Source of the DNA: Candidatus Woesearchaeota archaeon
Lineage (GTDB): Archaea; Nanobdellota; Nanobdellia; Woesearchaeales; GW2011-AR4
Assembly (NCBI GenBank): GCA_018303655.1
Contig: JAGVXT010000010.1
Span: 1 to 38,037, forward strand
Direction of reading: 5' to 3'
Length of the DNA stretch: 38,037 nucleotides
This document shows positions 21,365-29,054 of this stretch, one piece after another (position 1 is the first letter of the stretch; each line of letters opens with the position of its first letter). Below the pieces are notes generated by a model. It was not told the origin of the DNA. It saw only the letters and a program-made list of their open reading frames with translations, and searched no databases. Made by a program: the position numbers and the translations under genes.

Positions 21365-21380
21365 TTTTTATATATATTTT
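21365..21380 (-). promoter_or_regulatory. TATA box of the 327-aa/DsbA sub-operon
   Basis: On the minus strand AAAATATATATAAAAA lies 25-30 nt before the ATG at 21344, in the only gap larger than 40 nt within the block. It indicates a second promoter for the genes from the 327-aa protein to the final HxH protein. Confidence 0.55.
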
Positions 21381-21438
21381 ACTTGCAAGACCATGCTATT
21401 TAAAAAGCTTGTTTTTGCCAAAAAAGGCTTAAAATTGT

Positions 21439-22422
21439 TCATTTCCGTTCACAAAGGCTAGTTTGAGGGTTTTTTTTATTCCGATTGTACAAAAAATATC
21501 CCACAAAAGAGGCAAACAATACAAATGCAGTCAACCCAATCAAATTGATGTATGGCGCATCAAATAATCTTTCCTCAAAGATATATGCATAAACAGATGT
21601 TCTTAATGGATCGAGAGTGTTTATTACATTTGTACCGTTGAAAATTATAAAGATTAAGCCTGAGGCTATCAACAAAATGCCTGCCATCACCTTCATTGTG
21701 TGGATGTAAAAGGTTTTTCCAAAAATCCTGACTTCATATTCTTTGCCCTTGAGCCATGCTTTCTGAGTTAGATTGTGCTTGTCAAACAAAATTGAAATTA
21801 GGAATAATGGAACAAACAATCCGAGGGAGTAGAAAAAAAGCAAAGCGCCGGCATAAAAGTAGTTATGAAACGTTGAGGCTATTAACAAAATTCCCGCAAG
21901 AACAGGGCCAAGGCACGCGCTCCATCCCAAGCCAAATAAAATTCCAAATGAGAAAATGCCAAAAATATCATGACTTGTTTTTTTGCCTATGCTTATGAAA
22001 GTGAATCCTTTGCCCAGAATCGTCATAATGCCAAAAATTATAAGAAAAACTCCAGCAACAAGGATAAGCAATTTTGTATCAGCAACCTGTATTGAAGTCA
22101 GGGTCTGGCCTATTGCGGAAGCGAAAATCCCAAGCAATATAAAAATCGATGAGAAGCCTGCAAAAAAAACAAGAGTCATTTTTGTTATTTCAGTTCTTTC
22201 CTTGAAAGTGTAGGCAAAGAAGGCTGGCAGGATTGCAAGAGTGCATGGCAATAAAACGCTTATCATGCCGCCGATAAAGGCAACAAAAAACGAGAGGTTC
22301 TGCAAATAGAAAATTGCCTGCTGCTGGCTGTAATCAGCGAGTTTCTGCAGTCCTGTTTGTGCCATAGCTGTTAAAGATAACAATGTTAAAATTAAAAATA
22401 AGATTAGAGTTATTTTTTTCAT
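21439..22422 (-). CDS. CcdA/DsbD-type transmembrane electron carrier
   Basis: A protein of 327 aa with a signal-like N-terminus (TLILFLILTLLSLTAMAQ). Several membrane helices follow, with the two active Cys of the CcdA/DsbD family: ISVLLPCTLAILPAFFAY in the first and LGWSACLGPVLAGILLIAS in the fourth. These form a disulfide across the membrane core and carry reducing power from cytosolic thioredoxin to exported thiol proteins. An inserted loop (KEYEVRIFGKTFYIHTMKV) and an extra C-terminal helix make it longer than minimal CcdA (about 220 aa). It is 1 nt from the cupredoxin gene upstream, so CuA-site reduction is a plausible job. Confidence 0.88.
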   Translation of the reverse strand: MKKITLILFLILTLLSLTAMAQTGLQKLADYSQQQAIFYLQNLSFFVAFIGGMISVLLPCTLAILPAFFAYTFKERTEITKMTLVFFAGFSSIFILLGIFASAIGQTLTSIQVADTKLLILVAGVFLIIFGIMTILGKGFTFISIGKKTSHDIFGIFSFGILFGLGWSACLGPVLAGILLIASTFHNYFYAGALLFFYSLGLFVPLFLISILFDKHNLTQKAWLKGKEYEVRIFGKTFYIHTMKVMAGILLIASGLIFIIFNGTNVINTLDPLRTSVYAYIFEERLFDAPYINLIGLTAFVLFASFVGYFLYNRNKKNPQTSLCERK

Positions 22423-22423
22423 T

Positions 22424-22870
22424 TTATTCCCTTACAATATACTTTCCCTTCATTCCAACATGGCCAGGGCCGCAATAAATAGTGCACACCATGTCCCACG
22501 TGCCTGCCTCATCAGCTGTTATCTCTAAAATTGTTTTGTTGCCTTTTTTTATTGCCTTGTTAGGGTCCCAATTTGGAATTATGATGCCTTCCAATTCAAA
22601 TCCATGCGGAACATCAACGCTTTCTATTACAAATCTTATTTTTTCCATTTTTTTTACAACAATAGTATCCGGCTCCCACCTGTATTGTATTGATTTTAAT
22701 TCTATTTCCCTTGCACCATCAATTATTTTTCCGCTTAAAGGAAGGTTGTCAAATTTCTTTTTATGGTATTCAATTATTTTTTTCGCTTTTATTGTGTCTT
22801 CACCTTCTTTTTGAGAGCATGCGCTAATTAAAAGAACAGATAAAATAAATATTAACATTATTTTTCCCAT
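22424..22870 (-). CDS. Cupredoxin lipoprotein with CuA-type site (I)
   Basis: A protein of 148 aa. Lipobox LISAC (C18). The cupredoxin fold has VPHGFELEG (H89) and CTIYCGPGHVGMKG (C129, C133, H137, M140), which together give the ligand set of the binuclear CuA centre known from cytochrome oxidase subunit II and N2O reductase. The Glu of the usual CxExC is replaced by Y (CTIYC). No heme or oxidase subunit gene is nearby, so it may transfer electrons or bind copper in the thiol relay. The first codons overlap the upstream PepSY gene; ATG 22858 is an alternative start. Confidence 0.88.
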   Translation of the reverse strand: MGKIMLIFILSVLLISACSQKEGEDTIKAKKIIEYHKKKFDNLPLSGKIIDGAREIELKSIQYRWEPDTIVVKKMEKIRFVIESVDVPHGFELEGIIIPNWDPNKAIKKGNKTILEITADEAGTWDMVCTIYCGPGHVGMKGKYIVRE

Positions 22871-23721
22871 TTTGAAGCATAAATCTGTTTTATAAGCTCA
22901 GTTTCAACAATTTGAATTTCATTTCCAACATTGTAGCCTTTTGGCACTTCTCCAGGCAATGTGCCTGTGAATGAGATGCCGCCGTCTTTTGTGCTTACTC
23001 CTACAAAATACGGGTAAAATTCCCCCTGGAGCTTAATGACCCAGACTGGTTCCTTGATGTTAATTATTAGGTATGGAACAAAGCTATCAACAAGAGGGGC
23101 ATTGAAACTCAACTCCGCAACCTTCTTTGCAATACTGCTGCTTATTGCAGGAACTGCATCAATTGACCCTTTTGGATAATCAAAAATTGAAAGCCGCCAG
23201 GCTATTATGTTGCCATTGAACGCGTCTACATTGACCATTAATTCCTCTCCCACAACCAAAATACCATTCACGTACCTAAACCATTTGTAAAAATAAGTGC
23301 TATCGACTTCAGAAACATCAGGATCATATTTCAGCTCAGATTTAATTTTATCAGGAAATTTGTTAAAGAATTTTTTTGCTATGTCAATGCCCTGCTCTTT
23401 TGTCAGTTTTTTTGTAACTGTTTTATGCTTTAGATTTTCATTTCTCATGCCATAGACTTCGTACCCCAAAGGGTTTATCTCGACATAATTCCTTTGCTCC
23501 GGCTCGAAATGAACAATTATCAATCCTTTGTCAAGGTCAAAGCCAAGAGGCTTTTTTTTTGCATTAAGAAATTTCTGCGCTTCTTCTATTACATTCGATT
23601 TAAGCTCTTTGTCAAAATCCAGGCTTATGTCAAATAAATACAATGAATGGGCATTAACAAAAATAAGAGATGAAATCATCAATAAAACAAAAAACAAGAA
23701 AATAAAAAATAATTTTTTCAT
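22858..23721 (-). CDS. Exported PepSY-like (YcdB/YcdC type) protein
   Basis: A protein of 287 aa with a signal peptide (residues 4-24, ending VNAHS). Residues about 95-185 look like a PepSY/YcdB-type unit: LTKEQGIDIAKKFFNKFPDK, YKWFRYVNGILVVGEELMVNVDAFNGNIIAWRL. A second, weaker unit follows (AVPAISSSIAKKVAELSF, PYLIINIKEPVWVIKL), so the protein may be a tandem of two. PepSY domains inhibit or chaperone exported enzymes. It has no Cys. It is between two CuA-type cupredoxin genes, 1 nt from one and overlapping the other, so it probably works with them, for example in copper-site maturation (inference). Confidence 0.72.
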   Translation of the reverse strand: MKKLFFIFLFFVLLMISSLIFVNAHSLYLFDISLDFDKELKSNVIEEAQKFLNAKKKPLGFDLDKGLIIVHFEPEQRNYVEINPLGYEVYGMRNENLKHKTVTKKLTKEQGIDIAKKFFNKFPDKIKSELKYDPDVSEVDSTYFYKWFRYVNGILVVGEELMVNVDAFNGNIIAWRLSIFDYPKGSIDAVPAISSSIAKKVAELSFNAPLVDSFVPYLIINIKEPVWVIKLQGEFYPYFVGVSTKDGGISFTGTLPGEVPKGYNVGNEIQIVETELIKQIYASKWEK

Positions 23722-23722
23722 C

Positions 23723-24211
23723 TTACCTCACAATTATTTTTCCTTTCATGTTGCTGTGGCCGGAGCCGCAAAACACAGAGCAGAATGCCGTGAAAGTTCC
23801 TTCCTTGTCTGCTGTGAACTCAATTGTAACAGGCTTTCCAGGGTCAAGCCTCTCATTGATGCCATATTCTGGAATTGAAATTCCATGCGGCACATCAGTT
23901 GTTGTGACAATAAGCCTTACTTTGTCGCCTTTGTTCACTTCTATTGTTTCGGGTATAAATGAAAACTGCTTTGCCGTCATTTTGAATTCTTTGACTTCTG
24001 CTGATGCGGGTGTTTGTGTTGGTGCTTGTGTTGTTGATGCTGCTTCTTCCCCAACTATCTTTTCTTCAATTTGATTGTTGCCTGATGGCGTTTGCTGCTG
24101 CACTGGGTTTCCTTGTCCAATTAAGTCTTCTGATTTTCCTGCTGGTTTTTGCTGTGCACAAGCACTTGCTAAAAATATGCTTATCAATAATAACACTATT
24201 ATCTTTCTCAT
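23723..24211 (-). CDS. Cupredoxin lipoprotein with CuA-type site (II)
   Basis: A protein of 162 aa, paralogous to the one at 22424. Lipobox LASAC (C18), a 50-residue disordered Gln/Thr/Ala linker, then a cupredoxin fold with VPHGISIPE (H109) and CSVFCGSGHSNMKG (C144, C148, H152, M155). All CuA ligands are present, again without the usual Glu between the Cys. GGAGAAGG lies 6-7 nt before the ATG. It is the first gene of the block and its TATA box is in the two-hairpin repeat at 24231-24337. Two CuA-type proteins with no oxidase are unexpected in a presumably fermentative host. Confidence 0.9.
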   Translation of the reverse strand: MRKIIVLLLISIFLASACAQQKPAGKSEDLIGQGNPVQQQTPSGNNQIEEKIVGEEAASTTQAPTQTPASAEVKEFKMTAKQFSFIPETIEVNKGDKVRLIVTTTDVPHGISIPEYGINERLDPGKPVTIEFTADKEGTFTAFCSVFCGSGHSNMKGKIIVR

Positions 24212-24230
24212 TATATCCTTCTCCTAAACT

Positions 24231-24337
24231 ATATTTTTATATAGAGAATTTTGACAAATTTATAAATAATCAAAATTCTCTAAGAGGACTTTGAATCTAT
24301 AAGGTTTATAATAGGTTATTCAAAGTCCCCTATATAA
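24231..24337 (-). repeat. Two-hairpin repeat with promoter, copy 1
   Basis: AGAGAATTTTGA (24243-24254) pairs with TCAAAATTCTCT (24270-24281). AGAGGACTTTGAAT (24283-24296) pairs with ATTCAAAGTCCCCT (24318-24331), one mismatch. The ends read TATATAG...CTATATA. The cupredoxin-proximal end gives the minus-strand TATA box CTATATAAAA, about 20-30 nt from the ATG at 24211. The sequence AGGTTATTCAAAGT in the second hairpin is identical in copy 2 (36131-36221). Confidence 0.75.
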
Positions 24338-24446
24338 TCTAGCATGAAAACCTTGGGCTTATTAAACTTTATTTTTTGAGAAAAAAGACAAAATTGAGCT
24401 TTTTTGCGTTCATAGGGCATTATTTGAGTTTTAGGAAATCAAATGC

Positions 24447-25253
24447 TCAGCCAACAACAAGCAGTTTGAGCAAAAACCCGACATAATAGGATATTGCTGC
24501 TGCAGCCCCCCCAATAAAAACAGTCTCGAAAACAGACTTCAAAAGATTTATCCTTGCCACATAGCTTTTTATGGCTCCTACCGCAAACAATGCAACAAGG
24601 GTCATAACAACAGCAATTGCGAAAGTGTTGCGCTGGAAGAAAGGGGCAAAGTACGAAAACACATAAGCAAGCAGGGGAATGATGCCTATGATTATGAATC
24701 CAAGGTAAGTTGCCATAGCTGTCTTCCATGGAGTTTTGGGGCTTTCGAGCAGGCCAAGCTCCTCTGCCATCATCGTGTCAACCCAGACTTTTTTATTGGA
24801 TGTTACAATCTTGACTGAATTATCCAAGTCTTTTCCCTTGAATCCTTTTCTCCTGAAGATTTCCCTTATTTCTTCGCGCTCGCCTGATGGCACAGCCTTT
24901 ATCTCCCATTCTTCCCTTTTCCTTTCCCTTGCTATCAAATCCCTTTGTGTTTTCTCGCTGAGGAAATTGCCGACTGCCATTGAAAAGCCGTCAGCAATAA
25001 GGTTTGCAAAGCCAAGAATTATGACAACAACCGATGACAATGAAGCGCCTGTTGCGCCTGCAACAACTGCAAATGTAGTAACTGTGCCATCTATTGCCCC
25101 GTACACAAATTCAGCAAGATACTGCTCCTTTGCTGCACTAAATACCTCTCCTCTTTTTGCCTTCCTTATCAATTCATCCTTGTGCGCCTGCTGCGCAAGG
25201 TCTATGTTTCTTGAATAGTAAGCCTGGCGCGCCTTTTCCATTCTTGACGGCAT
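24447..25253 (-). CDS. VIT1/CCC1-family iron or manganese transporter
   Basis: A protein of about 268 aa starting at ATG 25253 (MPSRMEKARQ...); the track start 13 codons upstream would overlap the TATA box ATTTATAAATA (about 25273-25283), which is 25 nt away, so a leaderless message. The N-terminal KEQYLAEFVYGAIDGTVTTFAVVAGATGA and the GFANLIADGFSMAVGNFLSEK segment are VIT1 family hallmarks (transport helix pair). A cytoplasmic metal-binding helix-rich part (REEIREIFRRKGFKG) precedes three more helices. The family moves Fe2+ or Mn2+ out of the cytosol. It is near the copper proteins but has its own promoter. Confidence 0.9.
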   Translation of the reverse strand: MPSRMEKARQAYYSRNIDLAQQAHKDELIRKAKRGEVFSAAKEQYLAEFVYGAIDGTVTTFAVVAGATGASLSSVVVIILGFANLIADGFSMAVGNFLSEKTQRDLIARERKREEWEIKAVPSGEREEIREIFRRKGFKGKDLDNSVKIVTSNKKVWVDTMMAEELGLLESPKTPWKTAMATYLGFIIIGIIPLLAYVFSYFAPFFQRNTFAIAVVMTLVALFAVGAIKSYVARINLLKSVFETVFIGGAAAAISYYVGFLLKLLVVG

Positions 25254-25301
25254 GCAGACTAATAAAACCAGCTTATTTATAAATCTTGACACTCCAATGA
25301 A

Positions 25302-25391
25302 TCAGCAGAACTCGCATACCTTCTTTTTCTTGTTTATGACTTTTGCTGCTTTCTTTTTCGCTGTTTTTCTTGGTTTTTTTGTTTTTGCCAT
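25302..25391 (-). CDS. Very small Lys-rich peptide ending VCEFC
   Basis: A 29-aa ORF too short for the track: MAKTKKPRKTAKKKAAKVIN then KKKKVCEFC. It is almost all Lys/Arg/Ala, followed by CEFC. A TATA-like AATTTAAAAAC (about 25415-25425) is 25-27 nt before the ATG, consistent with a leaderless gene. The CEFC recalls the CEFCC of the 327-aa protein, but that may be chance. It could be a nucleic-acid-binding peptide or a metal peptide. A low-complexity ORF may also be non-coding. Confidence 0.4.
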   Translation of the reverse strand: MAKTKKPRKTAKKKAAKVINKKKKVCEFC

Positions 25392-25426
25392 TTCAACATC
25401 TTTTGCTTTCTTGTTTTTAAATTTTG

Positions 25427-25444
25427 CGGAAAATTACTTTTCCG
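25427..25444. terminator. Inverted repeat CGGAAAA-TTAC-TTTTCCG
   Basis: A perfect 7-bp stem with a 4-nt loop lies about 70 nt downstream of the ATP-cone gene, just upstream of the small Lys-rich ORF. A terminator of the ATP-cone operon or an operator of the small ORF. Confidence 0.4.
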
Positions 25445-25515
25445 AAAACCCCGAAAATCTATGATTTGCGATGTTATTGATTTTCATTGAATTGCACTTT
25501 TGCCATTAACGAAAA

Positions 25516-25827
25516 CTAAGAAATATCCCTGTGGGTTTCGTACAAAAATGCGGCATCCTCATTGTGCTTTTTCAGCTCATTTATCAGCATTCTAAAAATG
25601 TCATTTGAAGATACACTTTTCTTTGTTTTTATCCATTTTGTTGCTGCTGCAGATACTTTTTTGCAGATTTCCTCTGCTTCTTTTTCGCTTAAATGAGCGT
25701 TTCTGCAGGCAAAAAAGCAGGAGCCGTAGACCTTCCTTTCGTCATAAAACTCTGCATGTCCCGCTCTTTTCACTATTTGGAGCATTGTCCTTTTCTTTGA
25801 CCTTTTTATTATTTTTTTCTTTTTCAT
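25516..25827 (-). CDS. Stand-alone ATP-cone domain protein
   Basis: A protein of 103 aa. After a basic N-terminus (MKKKKIIKRSKKRT) comes one ATP-cone domain: MLQIVKRAGHAEFYDERKVYGSCFFACRNAHLSEKEAEEICKKV, with the usual (V/I)KR-(D/E)G-x-x-x-F-(D/E) start. ATP cones bind ATP/dATP and regulate class I/III ribonucleotide reductases and NrdR. Here no zinc ribbon or reductase is attached, so the regulated partner is unknown. An alternative start is ATG 25785. It follows the CcdA-like gene with a 1-nt gap. Confidence 0.82.
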   Translation of the reverse strand: MKKKKIIKRSKKRTMLQIVKRAGHAEFYDERKVYGSCFFACRNAHLSEKEAEEICKKVSAAATKWIKTKKSVSSNDIFRMLINELKKHNEDAAFLYETHRDIS

Positions 25828-25828
25828 C

Positions 25829-26536
25829 TTAGTTAAATGTTATTGTGCCGTTTGCAATCAAAATCAGCAGCCAGCCTAAAAATATTAAAATAACGCCGGT
25901 TGCGAGCCTCATGTATGCGCGGTTATTTTGTTTCCATCTCTTTATGCTTTGTATTTTAAAGCCGAAATTAACCATCAGCAAAATAACAATTAATGGTGAT
26001 ATAAAGATTATGTTATATAAAATAAGCATCAGGAATGCTGCAAAATTAAAATTTTGCGACAGCAAAAGCAGTATTGCAAGATAAGGGGCGCCTGTGCACG
26101 GCAGTTCAACTCCTGCAACAAAAATTCCCAGGAATATGACTCCCGGCAATGTAATCTTCCTTGTCATTTCATGAATCTGCTTTGCCCTTTCAGGAGGGAT
26201 TGCAAGTGTTATTCCCTGCCCGTACCAAAAAAAATCCTTTATTTCTATCAAGCCCGCTATAATAATCAATGAGCCTACAATTATTGATATATATTCGCTT
26301 ATATACAAAGGGATTGAGCTTAAAAAATACAAAATTCCAAAGCCTGCTAACACATAAGTAACGAAAACCGCAAAAATATAGAAAAACCCGTAAAACATCA
26401 TTTCCTTTTTAGTCTTGAATGCTACCATTATGGATATAAGAAGTATCAAAACTCCTATAGCGCAGGGATTGATTGAGTCTATCAATGCTGTTGTTATTAT
26501 AGTTCCTAAAGTTGGTAGGTATGCTGAAACTGCCAT
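25829..26536 (-). CDS. CcdA/DsbD-like membrane protein (second)
   Basis: A protein of 235 aa with six hydrophobic helices. The two family Cys are in SINPCAIGVLILLISIMV (C26) and AGVELPCTGAPYLAILL, in symmetrical helices. The NPC/LPCTGAP pattern fits the CcdA/DsbD-like superfamily, and differs from the LPC/SAC type of the protein at 21439, so the block has two distinct carriers. It probably delivers electrons to exported thioredoxin-like proteins. It follows the HxH gene by 1 nt. Confidence 0.8.
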   Translation of the reverse strand: MAVSAYLPTLGTIITTALIDSINPCAIGVLILLISIMVAFKTKKEMMFYGFFYIFAVFVTYVLAGFGILYFLSSIPLYISEYISIIVGSLIIIAGLIEIKDFFWYGQGITLAIPPERAKQIHEMTRKITLPGVIFLGIFVAGVELPCTGAPYLAILLLLSQNFNFAAFLMLILYNIIFISPLIVILLMVNFGFKIQSIKRWKQNNRAYMRLATGVILIFLGWLLILIANGTITFN

Positions 26537-26537
26537 T

Positions 26538-27281
26538 TTAGCTTATGGTTGGATTTATTTCTTCAATCGGTTTTTCTGTAAATACAAATTTTATTCTGTC
26601 GCCTGGTGGGACTTTTTCATAAGGAGAAATAATATAAGTGGATGGATTGTCAATTAAGTTTCCATTGACAAAAACATAAAGCTTTGCAGGCTGCTCATTG
26701 CATTTATCGCCTTCATGAGCAGACGCTAAGCCATCATCTGTTGGGACTTTTATCCCATCGCTGGAAATAAAGCCTCCAATTGCGTAAAAGAAAGCTCCTA
26801 AGCTAGCTTGCTTTTTGTCCAATATAACTCCTTCTACGTGTATTCTGTTGTCATTGTGGGCATGCAACAAATCTACCCCTTGCCTGTTTGATAAACCTTT
26901 AGGCTCAGCAAACTCAATTTTCTTGCCACAAACCCATATTTCAAAATCCGCATGCCAATGCACAGGCCCTTTTGTTAATGAAATGATGTTTAAATGTAAA
27001 GTTGTTAAGACAAGGTAAATAGTCACAAGAGAAGCTGTTATCACAATCAAGAAGTATATAATTTTCTTGGCAGCATCATTCATTATTTTATGAAATAATA
27101 AAATTATAATAATCAAAATGCTGAAAATCAAAGATCCGTAGCCAAAAGCACTTAATTGTCTTATTGGATAAAGCCCGGAATGGTCTAAAGCAAACTCATC
27201 TTCTTCGCCTTCATGGGAAAAAACAATGTACGCAGATAAAATTGAGAGCAATAATAGAAATACTAAAAACCTCTTTTTCAT
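26538..27281 (-). CDS. Membrane-bound HxH domain protein (larger paralogue)
   Basis: A protein of 247 aa: signal or anchor (residues 4-21), two more hydrophobic helices (about 50-65 and 73-92), then an outer domain with HWHADFEIWVCGKKIEF (about 109-125), LLHAHNDNRIHVEG and DDGLASAHEGDKC. The His cluster resembles that of the protein at 16994 and looks metal-binding. The C-terminal segment (AKLYVFVNGNLIDNPSTYIISPYEKVPPGDRIKFVF) resembles a beta-rich ubiquitin-like fold. TATA-like CTTATATAATC (about 27303-27313) precedes it. It heads a three-gene operon with the CcdA-like and ATP-cone genes. Metal identity is unknown; copper is an inference from the neighbours. Confidence 0.75.
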   Translation of the reverse strand: MKKRFLVFLLLLSILSAYIVFSHEGEEDEFALDHSGLYPIRQLSAFGYGSLIFSILIIIILLFHKIMNDAAKKIIYFLIVITASLVTIYLVLTTLHLNIISLTKGPVHWHADFEIWVCGKKIEFAEPKGLSNRQGVDLLHAHNDNRIHVEGVILDKKQASLGAFFYAIGGFISSDGIKVPTDDGLASAHEGDKCNEQPAKLYVFVNGNLIDNPSTYIISPYEKVPPGDRIKFVFTEKPIEEINPTIS

Positions 27282-27333
27282 TTGGATATCCTTAAGATCT
27301 AGATTATATAAGATTTGCTATTTTTTTTGGGAT

Positions 27334-28008
27334 TTAACTCTTTTTGCAGATGAACATGCAATGGTCTTTCTGGAATGGCTCCAGCTCCCTATAATCAATA
27401 ATTGTCAAAGCTTTCTCTAACTTTTCCTTTACCTCCCTGAAAATCTGCTTGGGCTGCTTCGTGACATCCATGCTTCTTGCCTTGACAGCCAGCAAAGCAT
27501 ACCCGCCATTCCTTAAGAATAATCCAGCATTTTTTAAGAAAATTTCAACCTGGTTTTTCTGTGCAACATCCTGATAGAGGACATCAACTGCGGATATTCT
27601 TTCTTTTAAAATATCAATTTTATTGGCGTCAGCAAGAACAGGGGCAATGTTCTTCCTTTTATAGCACAAGAATACCAAATCCCTCATGACCCTTGGAGCG
27701 ATGTCAACAGCAAAGACAAACCCTTCATTTCCAACAATATCGGAAACGTGGCTTACAGTTGTGCCTGATGCAGAGCCAAGATACAGAACAGCATCATCTT
27801 TTCTGATGCCGATGTTAAGGCTGCCTTTCAGGATGCAGGATGCAAGCTTGCTTTTGAAGGCGTCCCATTCCCTGTATTCTGCATTATTTTCCATGACAAG
27901 CTTTTCGCCGTAAACGTTTTGATTTGGAACTAAGTTGATTGTGTACAGCTGCTTTCTTCTGCCCTGCTCTGACTCAAAAACCTCAAATATCCTGGATTTT
28001 TTTATCAT
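27334..28008 (-). CDS. flpA: Fibrillarin-like rRNA/tRNA 2'-O-methyltransferase
   Basis: A protein of 224 aa. The catalytic subunit of box C/D sRNPs, which methylates rRNA and tRNA ribose. The SAM motif VLYLGSASGTTVSHVSDIVG, then FAVDIAPRVMRDLV, VDVLYQDVAQKNQ and GGYALLAVKARSMDVT are family signatures. The N-terminal domain (YTINLVPNQNVYGEKLV) is the usual one. It overlaps nop5 by 4 nt, the standard archaeal arrangement. Confidence 0.97.
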   Translation of the reverse strand: MIKKSRIFEVFESEQGRRKQLYTINLVPNQNVYGEKLVMENNAEYREWDAFKSKLASCILKGSLNIGIRKDDAVLYLGSASGTTVSHVSDIVGNEGFVFAVDIAPRVMRDLVFLCYKRKNIAPVLADANKIDILKERISAVDVLYQDVAQKNQVEIFLKNAGLFLRNGGYALLAVKARSMDVTKQPKQIFREVKEKLEKALTIIDYRELEPFQKDHCMFICKKS

Positions 28009-28949
28009 TTTAAATCATTAAATTTATCTTCTAATTCTTTTTTTAATTTGTCGCCAATGAATTTGCCCTGGAAATAGTCTACCTTTGACGCTATTGATAT
28101 TTTGTCTGCCAATGCCCTTGCAATTTTGCCGTGTATTTTCTCAGGAGCTTTGGCTATCAATGGATGATGCACTATAATGCCGTGCCTTGGCGGCTTTGCG
28201 CCTGTTTTCATGTGCCTGAACAATGCCTTTTCCGCCCCTAAAATTTGGATTGTTGAAGCAGGCATCTCGCTTAATCTTTTAAGCGAACCGGCATGCTCTA
28301 TCAGCTTTGCCCCTGTTAAAACACCGCAAACAGCCTTTGTGTTTGGACAAAGTTCATCCATTAATGCTGAAATATAATCAATCTGGGATTTTTTCAATTG
28401 GTATAGGTCATGGATTTGGCCTGTAAATGCCCTTATCGGCTCCAAATCATCTTGTCCAAGATCGGCTCCAATGGATTCTTCAGGCTTAACGTGGATTTTC
28501 TTGAGCAGTTCAGGTTTTTCATTTTCAATAATTTCCTCAACAAACCTTTCATGGCTTTCTGTTGCCATAGAAAATTCAGGATTGTACAGCCCGTACCATT
28601 CCCTCAGCCTTTTTGCAAGGAGGTTTGCGATTTTTTCAAGGTCGTCAATAAGATTGATTGACTGGATCAGCAGAATATCATCAGTTACCGAATTTTTGAC
28701 ATCAGATTTTGTCAGTTGAAGATTTTTACTGTAAAAATCGCTGAAGAATGTGTTTTTTTTGAAATAAAGCAGTATTTTTGCCAATGACGCTTCATCCGGC
28801 TCTTTCAGAGTGTTATGCTTGTTTTTCATTATTTCAATGGATTTGTCTCTGTTTTGATAATCTTCCAAACTATTAAACTCTATTTTATCAACTATCTCAA
28901 AGTTTTCGTTAAATACAAATATCCCAAGCATATTTGAAAACAGGTGCAT
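28005..28949 (-). CDS. nop5: Nop5/Nop56 box C/D sRNP core protein
   Basis: A protein of 314 aa. The scaffold that bridges L7Ae-bound sRNA and fibrillarin. The middle is coiled coil (about 130-200). The Nop domain is complete: SALMDELCPNTKAVCGVLTGAKLI, AGSLKRLSEMPASTIQILGAEKALF, and HGIIVHHPLIAKAPEKIHGK. The N-terminal fibrillarin-binding part is shorter than in larger archaea (about 400 aa), which is usual for DPANN. TATA-like GTTTAAAAAAC (about 28970-28980) is 20-30 nt before ATG 28949; ATG 28931 is possible. Confidence 0.95.
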   Translation of the reverse strand: MHLFSNMLGIFVFNENFEIVDKIEFNSLEDYQNRDKSIEIMKNKHNTLKEPDEASLAKILLYFKKNTFFSDFYSKNLQLTKSDVKNSVTDDILLIQSINLIDDLEKIANLLAKRLREWYGLYNPEFSMATESHERFVEEIIENEKPELLKKIHVKPEESIGADLGQDDLEPIRAFTGQIHDLYQLKKSQIDYISALMDELCPNTKAVCGVLTGAKLIEHAGSLKRLSEMPASTIQILGAEKALFRHMKTGAKPPRHGIIVHHPLIAKAPEKIHGKIARALADKISIASKVDYFQGKFIGDKLKKELEDKFNDLK

Positions 28950-29054
28950 ATGGCAAAGAAGTGATTATTGTTTTTTAAACATGTCGAAAATTCTTGAGTT
29001 TCCCAAGTGTCGTAAACAATAAGATTAATAAACAAAAAGATTATTAAATCTTAT

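Noticed and set aside
25252-25464. 70-aa Phe-rich plus-strand ORF
   Set aside because: It is the complement of the Lys-rich small ORF and the VIT1 promoter; poly-Phe is the shadow of poly-Lys.
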